From assembly GCA_937891765.1 (NCBI GenBank), contig CALAGQ010000049.1, positions 1 to 64,000 of the forward strand: DNA of 64,000 nucleotides. Reading direction: 5' to 3'. A program made the position numbers and the translations under genes. Source of the stretch: an uncultured Nitrospina sp. Lineage in GTDB: Bacteria; Nitrospinota; Nitrospinia; Nitrospinales; VA-1. Shown piece by piece: positions 1 through 8,429 of the stretch; the first letter of the stretch is position 1, and every line of letters begins with the position of its first letter. A model generated the notes under the pieces. The model saw only the letters and a program-made list of their open reading frames with translations, was not told the origin of the DNA and did no database searches.

Positions 1-223
1 CGTACATATTCGATTTTCGGACCATGAAAACTCTTAAAAACAAACCCATCACCTTCATCACTTCGTTGATGGGAAAAGCAATAAGAGTAGCGGCGAGGGT
101 TCCCCCAAGAACGATCATCGCGGAAGGAATATTAACAAACAGGTCCAGCCCACTGTTCATCAATATCGAGACTAAAACCAGCCCCATACCCGCTATGACC
201 CCGACTAGAGAAGCTAAATCCAT
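1..223 (-). CDS. motA: Flagellar motor stator protein MotA (5' part only)
   Basis: This is the first 74 codons of a minus-strand gene that runs off the left edge of the window. The translation starts MDLASLVGVIAGMGLVLVSI and continues through a GLDLFVNIPSAMIVLGGTLA stretch to a cytoplasmic-looking charged segment. This is the typical first two helices of MotA/ExbB-family proton or sodium channel stator subunits, which power flagellar rotation in the inner membrane with MotB. The ATG at 223 lies three bases after the stop of the upstream regulator gene, so the two are very likely co-transcribed. Its proximity to a large flagellar cluster further along supports the MotA call. Exact ion specificity and the C-terminal half cannot be seen. 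Confidence 0.85.
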   Translation of the reverse strand, partial: MDLASLVGVIAGMGLVLVSILMNSGLDLFVNIPSAMIVLGGTLAATLIAFPINEVMKVMGLFLRVFMVRKSNMY

Positions 224-226
224 ATT

Positions 227-1594
227 TTATGACGGTTGCTTGACTTTAATAATCCCGGAAATCGGGTCGACATTATGAAACTTTAAAATTTTATCCAGCG
301 TTTCCTGATCCAGAACCGTACCTTTTCTTAAAAGGTTGATTCCCGACTCAGAAAAAATATCCGAAGCCAGTTCCATACCCGCGGCTAATGCAAAAACAGA
401 ACAGTGCATGCTAGGCGCTTCTTTAACATCGCCCTGACTCTCGACATATTCTGTAAGAACTCCCATGACAGTCTCATCAAATATGGTTCCTGATTTTTCT
501 TCCATCATGGCTAAAATCTCTGCCCCGGATTTGTCAGGGGCCGCCATCTTGTTATGGTCAAAATAACTGGCGGCACAAACGATTCGGGAACCAATAGGGA
601 TACGATCGCCATACATGCCATCCGGAGCCCCGGAGCCATCCACATTTTCATGGAGATGGCGGATGATTTCGGCGATCAGTTCGAAGCCTGGGAATTCTTT
701 CAATAACATTTCCCCAACCAACGGATGGTTGGTGGTTGCCTTGGATTCAAAAGCGTCTCGTTTCTCTTCGCTAAGAGCTTCTAATCTTTTTTCTTGGGTC
801 GGGAGAGCAACGATTCCCAATTCGTGCAGACGGGCGGCAGATTTGACGTTCCTGATCTGATAATCTGTCAAACCCATTTTTTCCGCGATATGAATCGAAG
901 CCTGCGCAACTCGCTCAGAGTGGCCTCGGTGTTGCGTCTGATGCATTTCAATGAGAGTGACCAAAAGACCTTCCGTTGAATCAAACCGGCTAGCGAGCTC
1001 CTCTACCATGGAGGATATTTGCTGATTCTTGCTCTCCAACTGTTCGTTGAGCTCGGTCATTTCCTTAAGGCTGACACCCAGCCGTCTCTTATCATTCCTG
1101 AGTTCTTCATTCAAAGAAGCGAGCTTCTGGTGAAATTGCTTCAATTGCCCTAAGGACGCTTCCAACTGCTTGTTCTTTTCAAAAACCGCGTCATTGAGGT
1201 GGGCCACCCGCATAACAAAATTAACCACAAACAGCAGTTCACCTTTTTTGAGGGGCTTGGATAAATAGGCATCCGCTCCTGTTTCACTGGCTTTGATGGC
1301 ATTGTCCTGTTCAGCATCGTAGGCGGACATCAGGATCACCGCAGAACGGAGTTTAAGCTCCCGCACACGTGCACAGACATCAAACCCACTCATCCCCGGC
1401 ATATGGATATCACAAAGAATAATATCCGGCTTGATTTCACGCATCATCTCAAGCCCTTCTTCACCCGTTCCGGCTTGAAACACTTCAAGGGTTTGCGGAC
1501 CAAAAGACTTCACCAGAATCTGCTTGACGATCAGTTGCAGCGTTCGATCGTCATCGATACTTAAAAATCGTTTCGCATGTTTGTTAATGGCCAA
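227..1594 (-). CDS. Response regulator with degenerate HD-GYP output domain
   Basis: A 455-residue cytoplasmic regulator. Residues 8-125 form a receiver domain: acidic DDD at 14-16, the phospho-acceptor Asp62 in CDIHMPGMSG and Lys113. Residues 135-205 are a heptad-rich coiled coil. Residues 208-350 have the layout of an HD-GYP c-di-GMP phosphodiesterase, but the signature residues are changed: HELG (257-260) replaces HDxG and DGSGAPDG replaces DGxGYP. A further 100-residue tail has no recognised fold. Loss of the HD aspartate suggests it binds rather than cleaves a ligand, which is an inference. Translation begins at TTG 1594 with GGGAG upstream; no in-frame ATG fits. It directly precedes motA, so a role in motility is likely. 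Confidence 0.8.
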   Translation of the reverse strand: MAINKHAKRFLSIDDDRTLQLIVKQILVKSFGPQTLEVFQAGTGEEGLEMMREIKPDIILCDIHMPGMSGFDVCARVRELKLRSAVILMSAYDAEQDNAIKASETGADAYLSKPLKKGELLFVVNFVMRVAHLNDAVFEKNKQLEASLGQLKQFHQKLASLNEELRNDKRRLGVSLKEMTELNEQLESKNQQISSMVEELASRFDSTEGLLVTLIEMHQTQHRGHSERVAQASIHIAEKMGLTDYQIRNVKSAARLHELGIVALPTQEKRLEALSEEKRDAFESKATTNHPLVGEMLLKEFPGFELIAEIIRHLHENVDGSGAPDGMYGDRIPIGSRIVCAASYFDHNKMAAPDKSGAEILAMMEEKSGTIFDETVMGVLTEYVESQGDVKEAPSMHCSVFALAAGMELASDIFSESGINLLRKGTVLDQETLDKILKFHNVDPISGIIKVKQPS

Positions 1595-1833
1595 GTTCCA
1601 AAGCTCCCATACTCGTTGGAAAAAGAAATAGAGGAGATTTTTTAAATATTAAAGAATCTTCCTCTAATGGAATCATACCGATATTTTTTTAAACCCTTCC
1701 GGGTTCTTTTCGCCCAAAACTTCACAAATCGAAAAACATGCCTCAACTCATTGAAGTTTAGCTCATTTTTCGGATTTTAGGCGAACCCGAACCTGCCCCT
1801 TCTTGAATAGGGGTAAACTTGTTGTTCAGTTAT

Positions 1834-1897
1834 AACTTGATAATAGAATTTAACTGGTTATTGTCAAGAAAAACTTGATCAAATTCAACTCGTTATG
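1834..1897. repeat. Imperfect direct repeats overlapping the promoter
   Basis: Two copies, at 1834-1861 and 1872-1897, share the pattern AACTTGAT ... AACTNGTTAT with a 38-bp period. One covers the -10 box and the other lies just upstream of the -35 box, as operator pairs often do. No cognate regulator is known. Confidence 0.4.
1840..1867 (-). promoter_or_regulatory. Sigma-70-like promoter of the regulator-motA operon
   Basis: On the minus strand a perfect TTGACA (1867-1862) is followed after 16 bases by TATTAT (1845-1840). The match is good, although the spacer is one base short of the usual 17. It would give a long leader of about 240 bases before the TTG start. Confidence 0.5.
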
Positions 1898-1978
1898 GCC
1901 TTCAACCTTGTTTCTATCTTATCGTCCAAATGAGGAATTCTTTACCGTTTTTATCGTTTTTTTAAGGAAATAACAGTT

Positions 1979-4378
1979 TTACAGATCCTCCTCATCATCG
2001 CTCTCAATTTCGGTAAAACGAGGAGCTTCAACGCACCGCAGTCCCACCGCCAAATGTCGCTCGGCAGGATCAAAGGAATTCCTGAAGGTGCATTTGGCAT
2101 GCACCAGATAATTCATCCACGATCCACCCCGCACAATCCTTTGAGTGGTATGCTTGGTGGCATTTTTTTGCATGCACCATTCCCAGACGTTACCCGCCAT
2201 ATCGAAACACCCGTAAGGAGACATGCCCTGCTCCATATCCGTAACTGCATTGGTCTTGCAGGCCATGAAATCACAGGTATTGGCAAAACCTTTTTCATAG
2301 CCCATCGGCTCCCCCCATGGGTAAATCTTGCCATCCGTTCCTCGGGCTGCTTTCTCCCATTCCTGCTCCGTGGGCAGTCTCATCCCCATCCAAAGAGCAA
2401 AAATAATCGCCTCATAATAATTGATGCCAATCACAGGCTGATCGTCATCAAAAGAATATCTGGGAAATCGGTTTTGGTGATGCGGATCGAACTGCTGATA
2501 TAAAGCGTTGGTAACTGGAAATTTCATGATCGAAAATTCTTTCAGAAGAACCCAGTCCTCCTCATCCTTCTCTTCCTGATAAATGAATTTTCCTTCTGGG
2601 ATGGTGACCCTCTCGGCGAACTTTTTAAGGACTGCCTTGTTCACCTGTTCCCGGCCAGTCACTTCAGAAAAAAATACCTTAAACTCTTCGAGATCTTTCA
2701 GAGATTCCAAATCAAACGTATCCAGAAGCTGATGAAAATTCAGACCATGCTTTGCCAGAATCAGTTCGAACACGCTGAACAAAATGCGACTGTCCCTATG
2801 CTCGCGCTTTAACAAACGGCTTAGCAGGCGATCCAGATATCCAGTTTCGTTGCACTTAATAACTTCTTCGACACGCACCAGCCGACACTGGGCAAATTGC
2901 GGAAAAGTTTCCCTGCACTGGTATTTCAACAACTGCCTCACCAGCAGATCTTGTTCCTTTGGCAGGTCGCCCACCTCAGCCAGCGAACTCCCCGCCAGCA
3001 TCACCGCCCCCTCTGCAATTAAAATATCAAACAACTCTTTTCCAGAAACACCTCCAGCCAGAATCTTAAAGGCTTCGTGCCATTTCTCATTGCCACAGTT
3101 TTTCCGAACTATTTCCTTCCAGCTATCGTTATTCTGTATATACCGGCTTGCAAAATATTCCTGGAATGATGGGTGGCGATATTCCCAACGTCGAATCGTC
3201 TGCTGCAAGATGTCTTTCCACCAAGGAGCAACACTTCCCTCCTGCAAAAGAATTTCTTTTCCTTCCAGGATTGTTTTTTCGTAACCTGGCTCCACATCAC
3301 GAAAACGTTGTTGCCGATCCTCGGTCATCAACTTATAAGAAATTTCGCCAAGTTGGTCGAGGCAGCTTTTCACCCAACCCTCATCCGCAGAAGGATTGGC
3401 CGTTTGTAGTTTAAAACGGAACCAAGCGGAATAAATCTCCATCCGGTTATTCAATCCCTCCAAGAGTTCGTTTTCAGAAAGCTCACGAATCATCTGCAAT
3501 AAAAGTGGGACTTCTAAAAGTTCTGGAGTGAACAGAGCCAGATCTTTGACCTTCATATTTTTAGAGGCCTCTCCCAGATAGACAGCGCTATCTTTCGGGT
3601 CAATTTTCTGAAAAGCCATTTGGAACGCAGCGCCTTCTCCACGTTTAATCACCGCGTCGGTGGATAAAGAACCAAAGTTGAATCCACGGCTGGCAAGCAA
3701 AACAAAATTGCTGCGAAAGGCGTTATCTTCCAGAAATGATTCCATGAAAAATTGAAACCGGTCTTGGGGATGGAGCTGGTCAAATCCGTCCAGCAGAAAC
3801 TGGCACTTGCTATAGTTGAAGATAGCGTTAACCGTATTTCCCAGGAGTTCTTCATCTAAGATCATATCCGGGTTGTCTTCCCGTTCAAGCAGAACCACAT
3901 CGATAATTTCACGGTTCACCGCTTCACGGAACAAGTCGAACCGACCCCCTTCGGGCAAGTTTCCAAAATGGAAATAGACAGGCAGAGAATAGACCTCATG
4001 TGCCGACTTCTGAAGCAGCGTTTCCAGGTAACGTTTCAAAAAAATGGTTTTGCCCATCCCCGATTCGGCATCCAGCATGATCTTCAGCCGGTTGACCTCC
4101 AACAAATCTTCATTGATGATTCTTGGAGCGGGAAACACCTGTTCAAGCAGGCTCTGCCGATGCATGATCGGGTTGACATCGAGCAAGACCAATGGAATAA
4201 GAGTTTTACTCCTTCTTCCCTTACCCAGTGTCTCATCCAGCCAATGGGAAACCCTTTTCAACTGGTGCTTCCTGTAGGTCTCGACGACCCATTCAATGGA
4301 TTCTTCCGGTCGTTCCCGCGCAACGGGAACTTCTTCTCCGTCAAAACCGGGAACCAGCCCTTCTTCAACCTCACTCAT
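1979..4378 (-). CDS. NACHT-family NTPase with C-terminal FGE/SUMF1-like domain
   Basis: A 799-residue STAND-type protein without signal peptide. A P-loop (ESGMGKT, 105-111), a Walker B segment (LLDGFDQ, 195-201) and the NACHT-tail motif RHPSFQEYFAS (401-411) mark a NACHT NTPase. A helical region follows (about 420-585). Residues 592-783 are a formylglycine-generating-enzyme (C-type-lectin fold) domain, with PVTNALY, RLPTEQEWEKAARG, GNVWEW and VRGGSW motifs. In SUMF1 the first catalytic Cys follows GGSxM; here that place is Asn756, so oxidase activity is unlikely and ligand binding more likely. NACHT-FGE architectures are known from bacterial conflict and signalling systems; a defence or sensor role is inferred. 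It stands alone, divergent from the rhomboid gene. Confidence 0.8.
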   Translation of the reverse strand: MSEVEEGLVPGFDGEEVPVARERPEESIEWVVETYRKHQLKRVSHWLDETLGKGRRSKTLIPLVLLDVNPIMHRQSLLEQVFPAPRIINEDLLEVNRLKIMLDAESGMGKTIFLKRYLETLLQKSAHEVYSLPVYFHFGNLPEGGRFDLFREAVNREIIDVVLLEREDNPDMILDEELLGNTVNAIFNYSKCQFLLDGFDQLHPQDRFQFFMESFLEDNAFRSNFVLLASRGFNFGSLSTDAVIKRGEGAAFQMAFQKIDPKDSAVYLGEASKNMKVKDLALFTPELLEVPLLLQMIRELSENELLEGLNNRMEIYSAWFRFKLQTANPSADEGWVKSCLDQLGEISYKLMTEDRQQRFRDVEPGYEKTILEGKEILLQEGSVAPWWKDILQQTIRRWEYRHPSFQEYFASRYIQNNDSWKEIVRKNCGNEKWHEAFKILAGGVSGKELFDILIAEGAVMLAGSSLAEVGDLPKEQDLLVRQLLKYQCRETFPQFAQCRLVRVEEVIKCNETGYLDRLLSRLLKREHRDSRILFSVFELILAKHGLNFHQLLDTFDLESLKDLEEFKVFFSEVTGREQVNKAVLKKFAERVTIPEGKFIYQEEKDEEDWVLLKEFSIMKFPVTNALYQQFDPHHQNRFPRYSFDDDQPVIGINYYEAIIFALWMGMRLPTEQEWEKAARGTDGKIYPWGEPMGYEKGFANTCDFMACKTNAVTDMEQGMSPYGCFDMAGNVWEWCMQKNATKHTTQRIVRGGSWMNYLVHAKCTFRNSFDPAERHLAVGLRCVEAPRFTEIESDDEEDL

Positions 4379-4491
4379 GAATAACCACCCAACAGTCGTG
4401 ATTGATATAGACAGCCATATTGATGATAAACCTGTTATGATCTAGGAATATTGTTTCAATACTATCATATTGCCCGCCAAAGCCCCCACCG

Positions 4492-5136
4492 ATGATCCCG
4501 CTAAAAGACGAGAATCCCACAAAAAACTTCCCGGTATTCACACTTCTTTTTTTGGCACTGAACGTCATCGTGTTTATTTATGGGGTCAATCTGCCTGTCC
4601 ACCCCAGCGTGCTTTATGCAGACTATGCTCTCATTCCCTACCAACTTGTCCACAGTCCAGTTACCGCCTATCCGACCCTTTACACCTCCATGTTTCTGCA
4701 CGCGGGAATCGGACATCTCGGAGGAAACATGCTTTACCTCTGGATTTTTGGCAACAATATTGAGGATGTTCTGGGAAAATTTCGCTTCATCCTGTTTTAT
4801 TTTGTCTGCGGGACGATCGCGGCACTGGGACATATCGCCACCGACATGGACTCACAAATCCCCATGGTCGGAGCCAGTGGCGCCATATCAGGAATACTTG
4901 GCGCTTACCTGATATTGTTTCCTTTCGCCCGAATCAAAACCTTTATTTTTCTCGGGTTTTTCTGGACCATCGCCAGAGTTCCAGCCATCGTTTTATTGCT
5001 CATATGGATTGGCCTGCAAATTTGGAACAGTGCGGCAACGGGCGCAGGAGAAACAGCCTGGTTCGCGCACATCGGGGGGTTCGTCGCCGGCATTCTTCTA
5101 ATCCTGCCGTTCAAAAATATCCGCCCAGCTTTCTAG
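4492..5136 (+). CDS. Rhomboid-family intramembrane serine protease
   Basis: A 214-residue polytopic inner-membrane protein. The rhomboid catalytic pair is present: the nucleophile Ser129 in VGASGAISG and His193 in FAHIGGFVAG, plus Asn79 in HLGGNMLYLW that stabilises the oxyanion. Six or seven hydrophobic helices fit the family's usual size. Rhomboids cleave membrane proteins within or next to a transmembrane segment; the substrate is unknown here. The start at ATG 4492 gives a short charged N-terminus before helix 1. The 3' end overlaps by a few bases the convergent small zinc-ribbon gene. Confidence 0.88.
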   Translation: MIPLKDENPTKNFPVFTLLFLALNVIVFIYGVNLPVHPSVLYADYALIPYQLVHSPVTAYPTLYTSMFLHAGIGHLGGNMLYLWIFGNNIEDVLGKFRFILFYFVCGTIAALGHIATDMDSQIPMVGASGAISGILGAYLILFPFARIKTFIFLGFFWTIARVPAIVLLLIWIGLQIWNSAATGAGETAWFAHIGGFVAGILLILPFKNIRPAF

Positions 5137-5309
5137 CGGGAAAACATGGAAATCAGCATCGCCATCACCAGAACCAAGAAAAAAATCCATATACCAAAAA
5201 ACCATTTTGGACTCAGGCTGGGATAATTCGGTTGAATCGGTTCCTGACAATGCGGGCAAACCAAGACGGGAGAGAGAATCTCTTTTGAACAATTCGTGCA
5301 AACTTGCAT
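5133..5309 (-). CDS. Small zinc-ribbon membrane protein
   Basis: A 58-residue protein with an N-terminal zinc ribbon (CTNC and CPHC pairs separated by 13 residues), a short linker and a single C-terminal transmembrane helix (WFFGIWIFFLVLVMAML). I chose ATG 5309; an in-frame TTG at 5315 would overlap the cinA stop and add two residues. It follows cinA with no gap and is probably co-transcribed. Tail-anchored zinc ribbons of this kind are common and mostly uncharacterised, so no function is assigned. Confidence 0.65.
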   Translation of the reverse strand: MQVCTNCSKEILSPVLVCPHCQEPIQPNYPSLSPKWFFGIWIFFLVLVMAMLISMFSR

Positions 5310-5311
5310 TT

Positions 5312-6580
5312 TCAAATTTCCACTTCTCCCTGAATCATTAAACGCACCAGATCCAAAGCGGCTTGCGCCGATCGTTCTTTGTTTCTAATCCGATCATGCG
5401 TGAAGATAAATTTTTTGCAACACGTGCCAGACCGGTCATGCACAGCAATAAAGGTCAAGCCTACAGGTTTGAGATCACTACCTCCCGATGGTCCGGAAAT
5501 TCCGGTTACAGAGACCCCGATATCAGCTCCGGTCACCCGGCAAACTCCTTCGGCCATGGCTTGAGCTACCGGTTCACTCACCGCACCAAACTCTTCAATC
5601 AACTTGGGATCTACACCCAGACGAGCCACTTTGGCTTCGTTACTGTAAACAACAAAGCCTTCCTTATAATAATCGGAACTGCCCGACACCTGCGTCAGAC
5701 GATGCCCTATCAAGCCTCCGGTGCAGGATTCAGCCGTAGCCAGAGTCAACGATTTTCCCTTCAACAAAGCACCGACTTTCTCCTCAAGCCCTTCTTCATC
5801 CTTCCCGTAAATATAACGAGACAAACGTTGGGCCAGAAAACCTTCCACTTCATCCAAGCGGGACTCTCCTTCCGGCCTAGATTCTGCCAGCGTCGAAATA
5901 CGAATGCGTACCCCCAAGTGCGAAGGCAAAGAAGCAATCGCCGCTTTTTCCTGCAAGCTTTCCAAGGGTCCCACCTTGGCCCACAAATCGGCTTCGGAAA
6001 TTCCGGTGGTTTTTATCAATCGGTGCAGAAAAGTTTTATTCTTTTGCGCGGCCATTTCCGGGGCAACATACTTTTCAAATAAATATTGCATCTCCCGAGG
6101 AACACCCGGCAAAGAAAACAAAATAGTTTTTCCCTGGCGCATTTTAAATCCGGGAGCCGTTCCTTTTTCGTTGTAGAGGATTTCCGCTTTCTCAGGCACC
6201 TCAAACTGACTTCTCACCATGCCAGGAACCGCGCAACCGCGGAACCGGAACATTTCCTCCAGCATGCTGGCCACTTTGGAGTCTTTTTTCAAACCACACT
6301 CGAACACTTTAAGTAAAACGGATTTAGTAATATCGTCATGCGTAGCCCCTAAGCCTCCGGTCATGACAACCCAGTCCGAGCGTTTGAGGGCAAGTTTTAC
6401 ACAATCCTCAATAACAGATGCTGAATCACCCACAGTGGTGATACGGGAAACTTCTATTCCCAACTCGTGGATCTTTTCCCCGAGATATTGCGAATTGCGA
6501 TCCAGAATCAAGCCACTGACCACTTCATCGCCAATCACCACCAATTCAGCACACGGCGCTTTAGAGTCGCCAAAGATCAT
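5312..6580 (-). CDS. cinA: CinA-family protein (MoaB-like domain plus nicotinamide-nucleotide amidase)
   Basis: A 422-residue two-domain protein of normal CinA length. The N-terminal MoaB/MogA-like domain (about 1-170) carries VIGDEVVSG and MTGGLGATHDDIT. The C-terminal PncC domain (about 255-415) has TATAESCTGGLIGHRLTQV, GSSDYYKEGFVVYSN and VTGISGPSGG. Family members deamidate nicotinamide mononucleotide to recycle pyridine nucleotides, and the N-terminal domain of some hydrolyses ADP-ribose. The ATG at 6580 has an AGGGTG ribosome site close upstream. The divergent neighbour is the cytochrome operon at 6.9 kb. Confidence 0.92.
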   Translation of the reverse strand: MIFGDSKAPCAELVVIGDEVVSGLILDRNSQYLGEKIHELGIEVSRITTVGDSASVIEDCVKLALKRSDWVVMTGGLGATHDDITKSVLLKVFECGLKKDSKVASMLEEMFRFRGCAVPGMVRSQFEVPEKAEILYNEKGTAPGFKMRQGKTILFSLPGVPREMQYLFEKYVAPEMAAQKNKTFLHRLIKTTGISEADLWAKVGPLESLQEKAAIASLPSHLGVRIRISTLAESRPEGESRLDEVEGFLAQRLSRYIYGKDEEGLEEKVGALLKGKSLTLATAESCTGGLIGHRLTQVSGSSDYYKEGFVVYSNEAKVARLGVDPKLIEEFGAVSEPVAQAMAEGVCRVTGADIGVSVTGISGPSGGSDLKPVGLTFIAVHDRSGTCCKKFIFTHDRIRNKERSAQAALDLVRLMIQGEVEI

Positions 6581-6907
6581 GAGACACCCTAATTAAGAAT
6601 AAAATTTGTATACAGGCATTCTACCTTCCAGAATGTGCAAGTACGAGAAAAATGAAAGGAGAACGTTTTTCGCTCAGGTGATAACCCCCTATCAGGCGAT
6701 TTTCTGGGCATTTAGCAACCTACGAATCATGGACCTGCTTTTATTTTAAATTTACGGAATATTTTATGGCAATCCAAGACCATATATATCAGCACAGTTT
6801 AAAGAATCAGGGTATGATGACACGGAATTTTCTTTGCTGTTGAACAGAAGTCACCTGAACCATGTAATTGTGATTTTTAAAAACGATTTATTCTTTCGGG
6901 AAGAACG
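6581..6907. other. 327-bp divergent intergenic region, cinA / cytochrome operon
   Basis: No gene, repeat or RNA was recognised. It must hold the promoters of cinA (leftward) and of the cytochrome bc operon (rightward). No hexamer pair is convincing; a TATGAT near 6813 lacks a good -35 box. Confidence 0.4.
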
Positions 6908-7552
6908 TTGAAAATTTTCTTCGCAGTATTATTTTCCCTATTTCTTGTCAGCGAGGCTTTTGCCGTCAAATCCTATAAGGGATACAGCAAGCTGCCTGCG
7001 CCCTTGGCAGCCACCAAAGGAGAATCCATTTACAAAGAGTCGGACTGCTCCATGTGCCACGGTGAGATGGGAGATGGAGAAGGATTTCTTGCCGCCGGAC
7101 TGCAGCCCAAGCCCAGGGACTTCACCGATTTCATGCAAATGAATACGGTTCCCGATATGGCCATGATCAATGCGATCCGCGATGGACTTCCAGGAACCGC
7201 CATGCCCGCCCACCCCGATTTCAATGATGAACAGATTGAAGAACTTATTCTTTACCTGCGTTCACTACTCGCAGAAACCTATCTCACGCTGAATGTGTGT
7301 TTATCCAAATCGCATGTGGTGGATACAGGCGACTCGGGTCTTAACCTGAATGATTTTAGAATAATTGTAGACAACCCCGAATTGATAAACGTTGAGAAGG
7401 ATGGAAAGCTGCTCAACATATCCACCAAGGTTAAATTGGACACGATCAAAGCTTTATTGGAAAAAAGGGTTACTCGAACCCATATAAAGCTGGTGGAAAA
7501 AGATAGTACCGTATCCATCATATCTGTAAGAGTTCACCGCTGCCTTCGTTAA
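6908..7552 (+). CDS. Periplasmic monoheme cytochrome c
   Basis: A 214-residue exported protein. A signal peptide (residues 1-19, ending SEAFA) is followed by a class I cytochrome c domain with one CSMCH heme site (47-51) and a likely distal Met99 in PGTAMPAH. The 90-residue C-terminal extension (about 125-214) has no recognised fold. Translation starts at TTG 6908; the signal peptide begins immediately after it, which supports this start. It is the first gene of a five-gene respiratory operon and could pass electrons to or from the bc-type complex encoded downstream. Confidence 0.82.
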   Translation: MKIFFAVLFSLFLVSEAFAVKSYKGYSKLPAPLAATKGESIYKESDCSMCHGEMGDGEGFLAAGLQPKPRDFTDFMQMNTVPDMAMINAIRDGLPGTAMPAHPDFNDEQIEELILYLRSLLAETYLTLNVCLSKSHVVDTGDSGLNLNDFRIIVDNPELINVEKDGKLLNISTKVKLDTIKALLEKRVTRTHIKLVEKDSTVSIISVRVHRCLR

Positions 7553-7583
7553 TATTAGGGAACTTGATTGAGGACGAGCCTAC

Positions 7584-8390
7584 ATGCATAAAAATTTCAA
7601 AACAGGTTTTTGGGTTTTACCTCTCGCACTGATAGTGAGCACTTCAATCGCTTTTGCCAAGAAGCCGACATACACCGAAATTGAAGTTGTTGATGGAGGC
7701 TCCATCAATGGGACCGTCACATTCAAGGGTTCGGCACCTGCCCCAGTCAGCGTTAACTTGAAAAACGAAAAAAACTCAGAATTCTGTCTGGAAAATGCCA
7801 AGCCCAACGCACAGGGGGAACTCCTCATCCAGCATGTCGAGTTGAAAGACGGGAATCTCAAGGATGCGGTGGTTTATATCCAAAATATTGACAAAGGAAA
7901 ACCCTGGGCCAATGAAACCCTGGATATACACTTTAGAGACTGCCAGGCTTTTCCAAAAGTCGCTGTGGTCAGAAAAACCCCGAAGATTTTAACAAACAAC
8001 CTTGTCACGATTGAAAACCACGACTCTGGAGTCCTGCACAATCCAAAGGGTTTTTCAATTGGGGAAAGCACACGTAAGATTTTTTTCAAAAAATGGCTCC
8101 TCAACAAGGGAGCAAAGGTGGATGTCACCAAATCAATGAAACTTCTAAAAAAGAAACGGGATTCCCATTTCTATATTGAGTGCGAACAACATCTCTGGAT
8201 GTCGGTGAGCACTAAAGTGGTTTGGAATCCCTATCAGGATATCAGCAAGAGAGATGGCTCTTTTAAAATTGACCGAATTCCCCCCGGCCATTACAAGGTT
8301 GTCGTGTGGCATCCTTATGTAGGCGAAAAAACAATAGAAGTTGATATTTCTTCGGGCGGTAATACCCAATTGGATTTAACGTTGCCGTAA
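7584..8390 (+). CDS. Exported cupredoxin-like protein with carboxypeptidase-regulatory-like domain
   Basis: A 268-residue protein with a signal peptide ending near SIAFA. The beginning (about 38-100) and end (about 222-268) look like carboxypeptidase-regulatory beta-sandwich segments (SINGTVTFKG; DGSFKIDRIPPGHYKVVVWH). The middle resembles a cupredoxin, with a plausible type-1 copper ligand set His152 (VLHNP), Cys200, His203 and Met206 (ECEQHLWM). The copper assignment is by pattern only. Its place between cytochrome c and the Rieske protein suggests a periplasmic electron carrier or a subunit of the complex. GAGG upstream of ATG 7584 supports the start. Confidence 0.62.
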   Translation: MHKNFKTGFWVLPLALIVSTSIAFAKKPTYTEIEVVDGGSINGTVTFKGSAPAPVSVNLKNEKNSEFCLENAKPNAQGELLIQHVELKDGNLKDAVVYIQNIDKGKPWANETLDIHFRDCQAFPKVAVVRKTPKILTNNLVTIENHDSGVLHNPKGFSIGESTRKIFFKKWLLNKGAKVDVTKSMKLLKKKRDSHFYIECEQHLWMSVSTKVVWNPYQDISKRDGSFKIDRIPPGHYKVVVWHPYVGEKTIEVDISSGGNTQLDLTLP

Positions 8391-8429
8391 CAAAGTTCTT
8401 TCTGCGCCTCTTCTTACAATCGGTCAACA

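Larger units (their letters stand above)
1595..1978. other. 384-bp intergenic region upstream of the regulator-motA operon
   Basis: No credible gene was seen. The stretch carries a sigma-70-like minus-strand promoter at 1840-1867 and two imperfect direct repeats around it (1834-1861 and 1872-1897). The implied leader is about 240 bases and contains short hairpins, for example CCCCT/AGGGG arms near 1797-1814 and AACCC/GGGTT near 1691-1705. Confidence 0.5.

Noticed and set aside
24..278. 84-codon plus-strand frame at the left edge
   Set aside because: It is antisense to motA, whose translation is clearly conserved.
2113..4378. Diversity-generating retroelement acting on the FGE domain of the NACHT protein
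   Set aside because: FGE folds are common DGR targets, but no reverse transcriptase, template repeat or adenine-rich variable repeat was found within the window.
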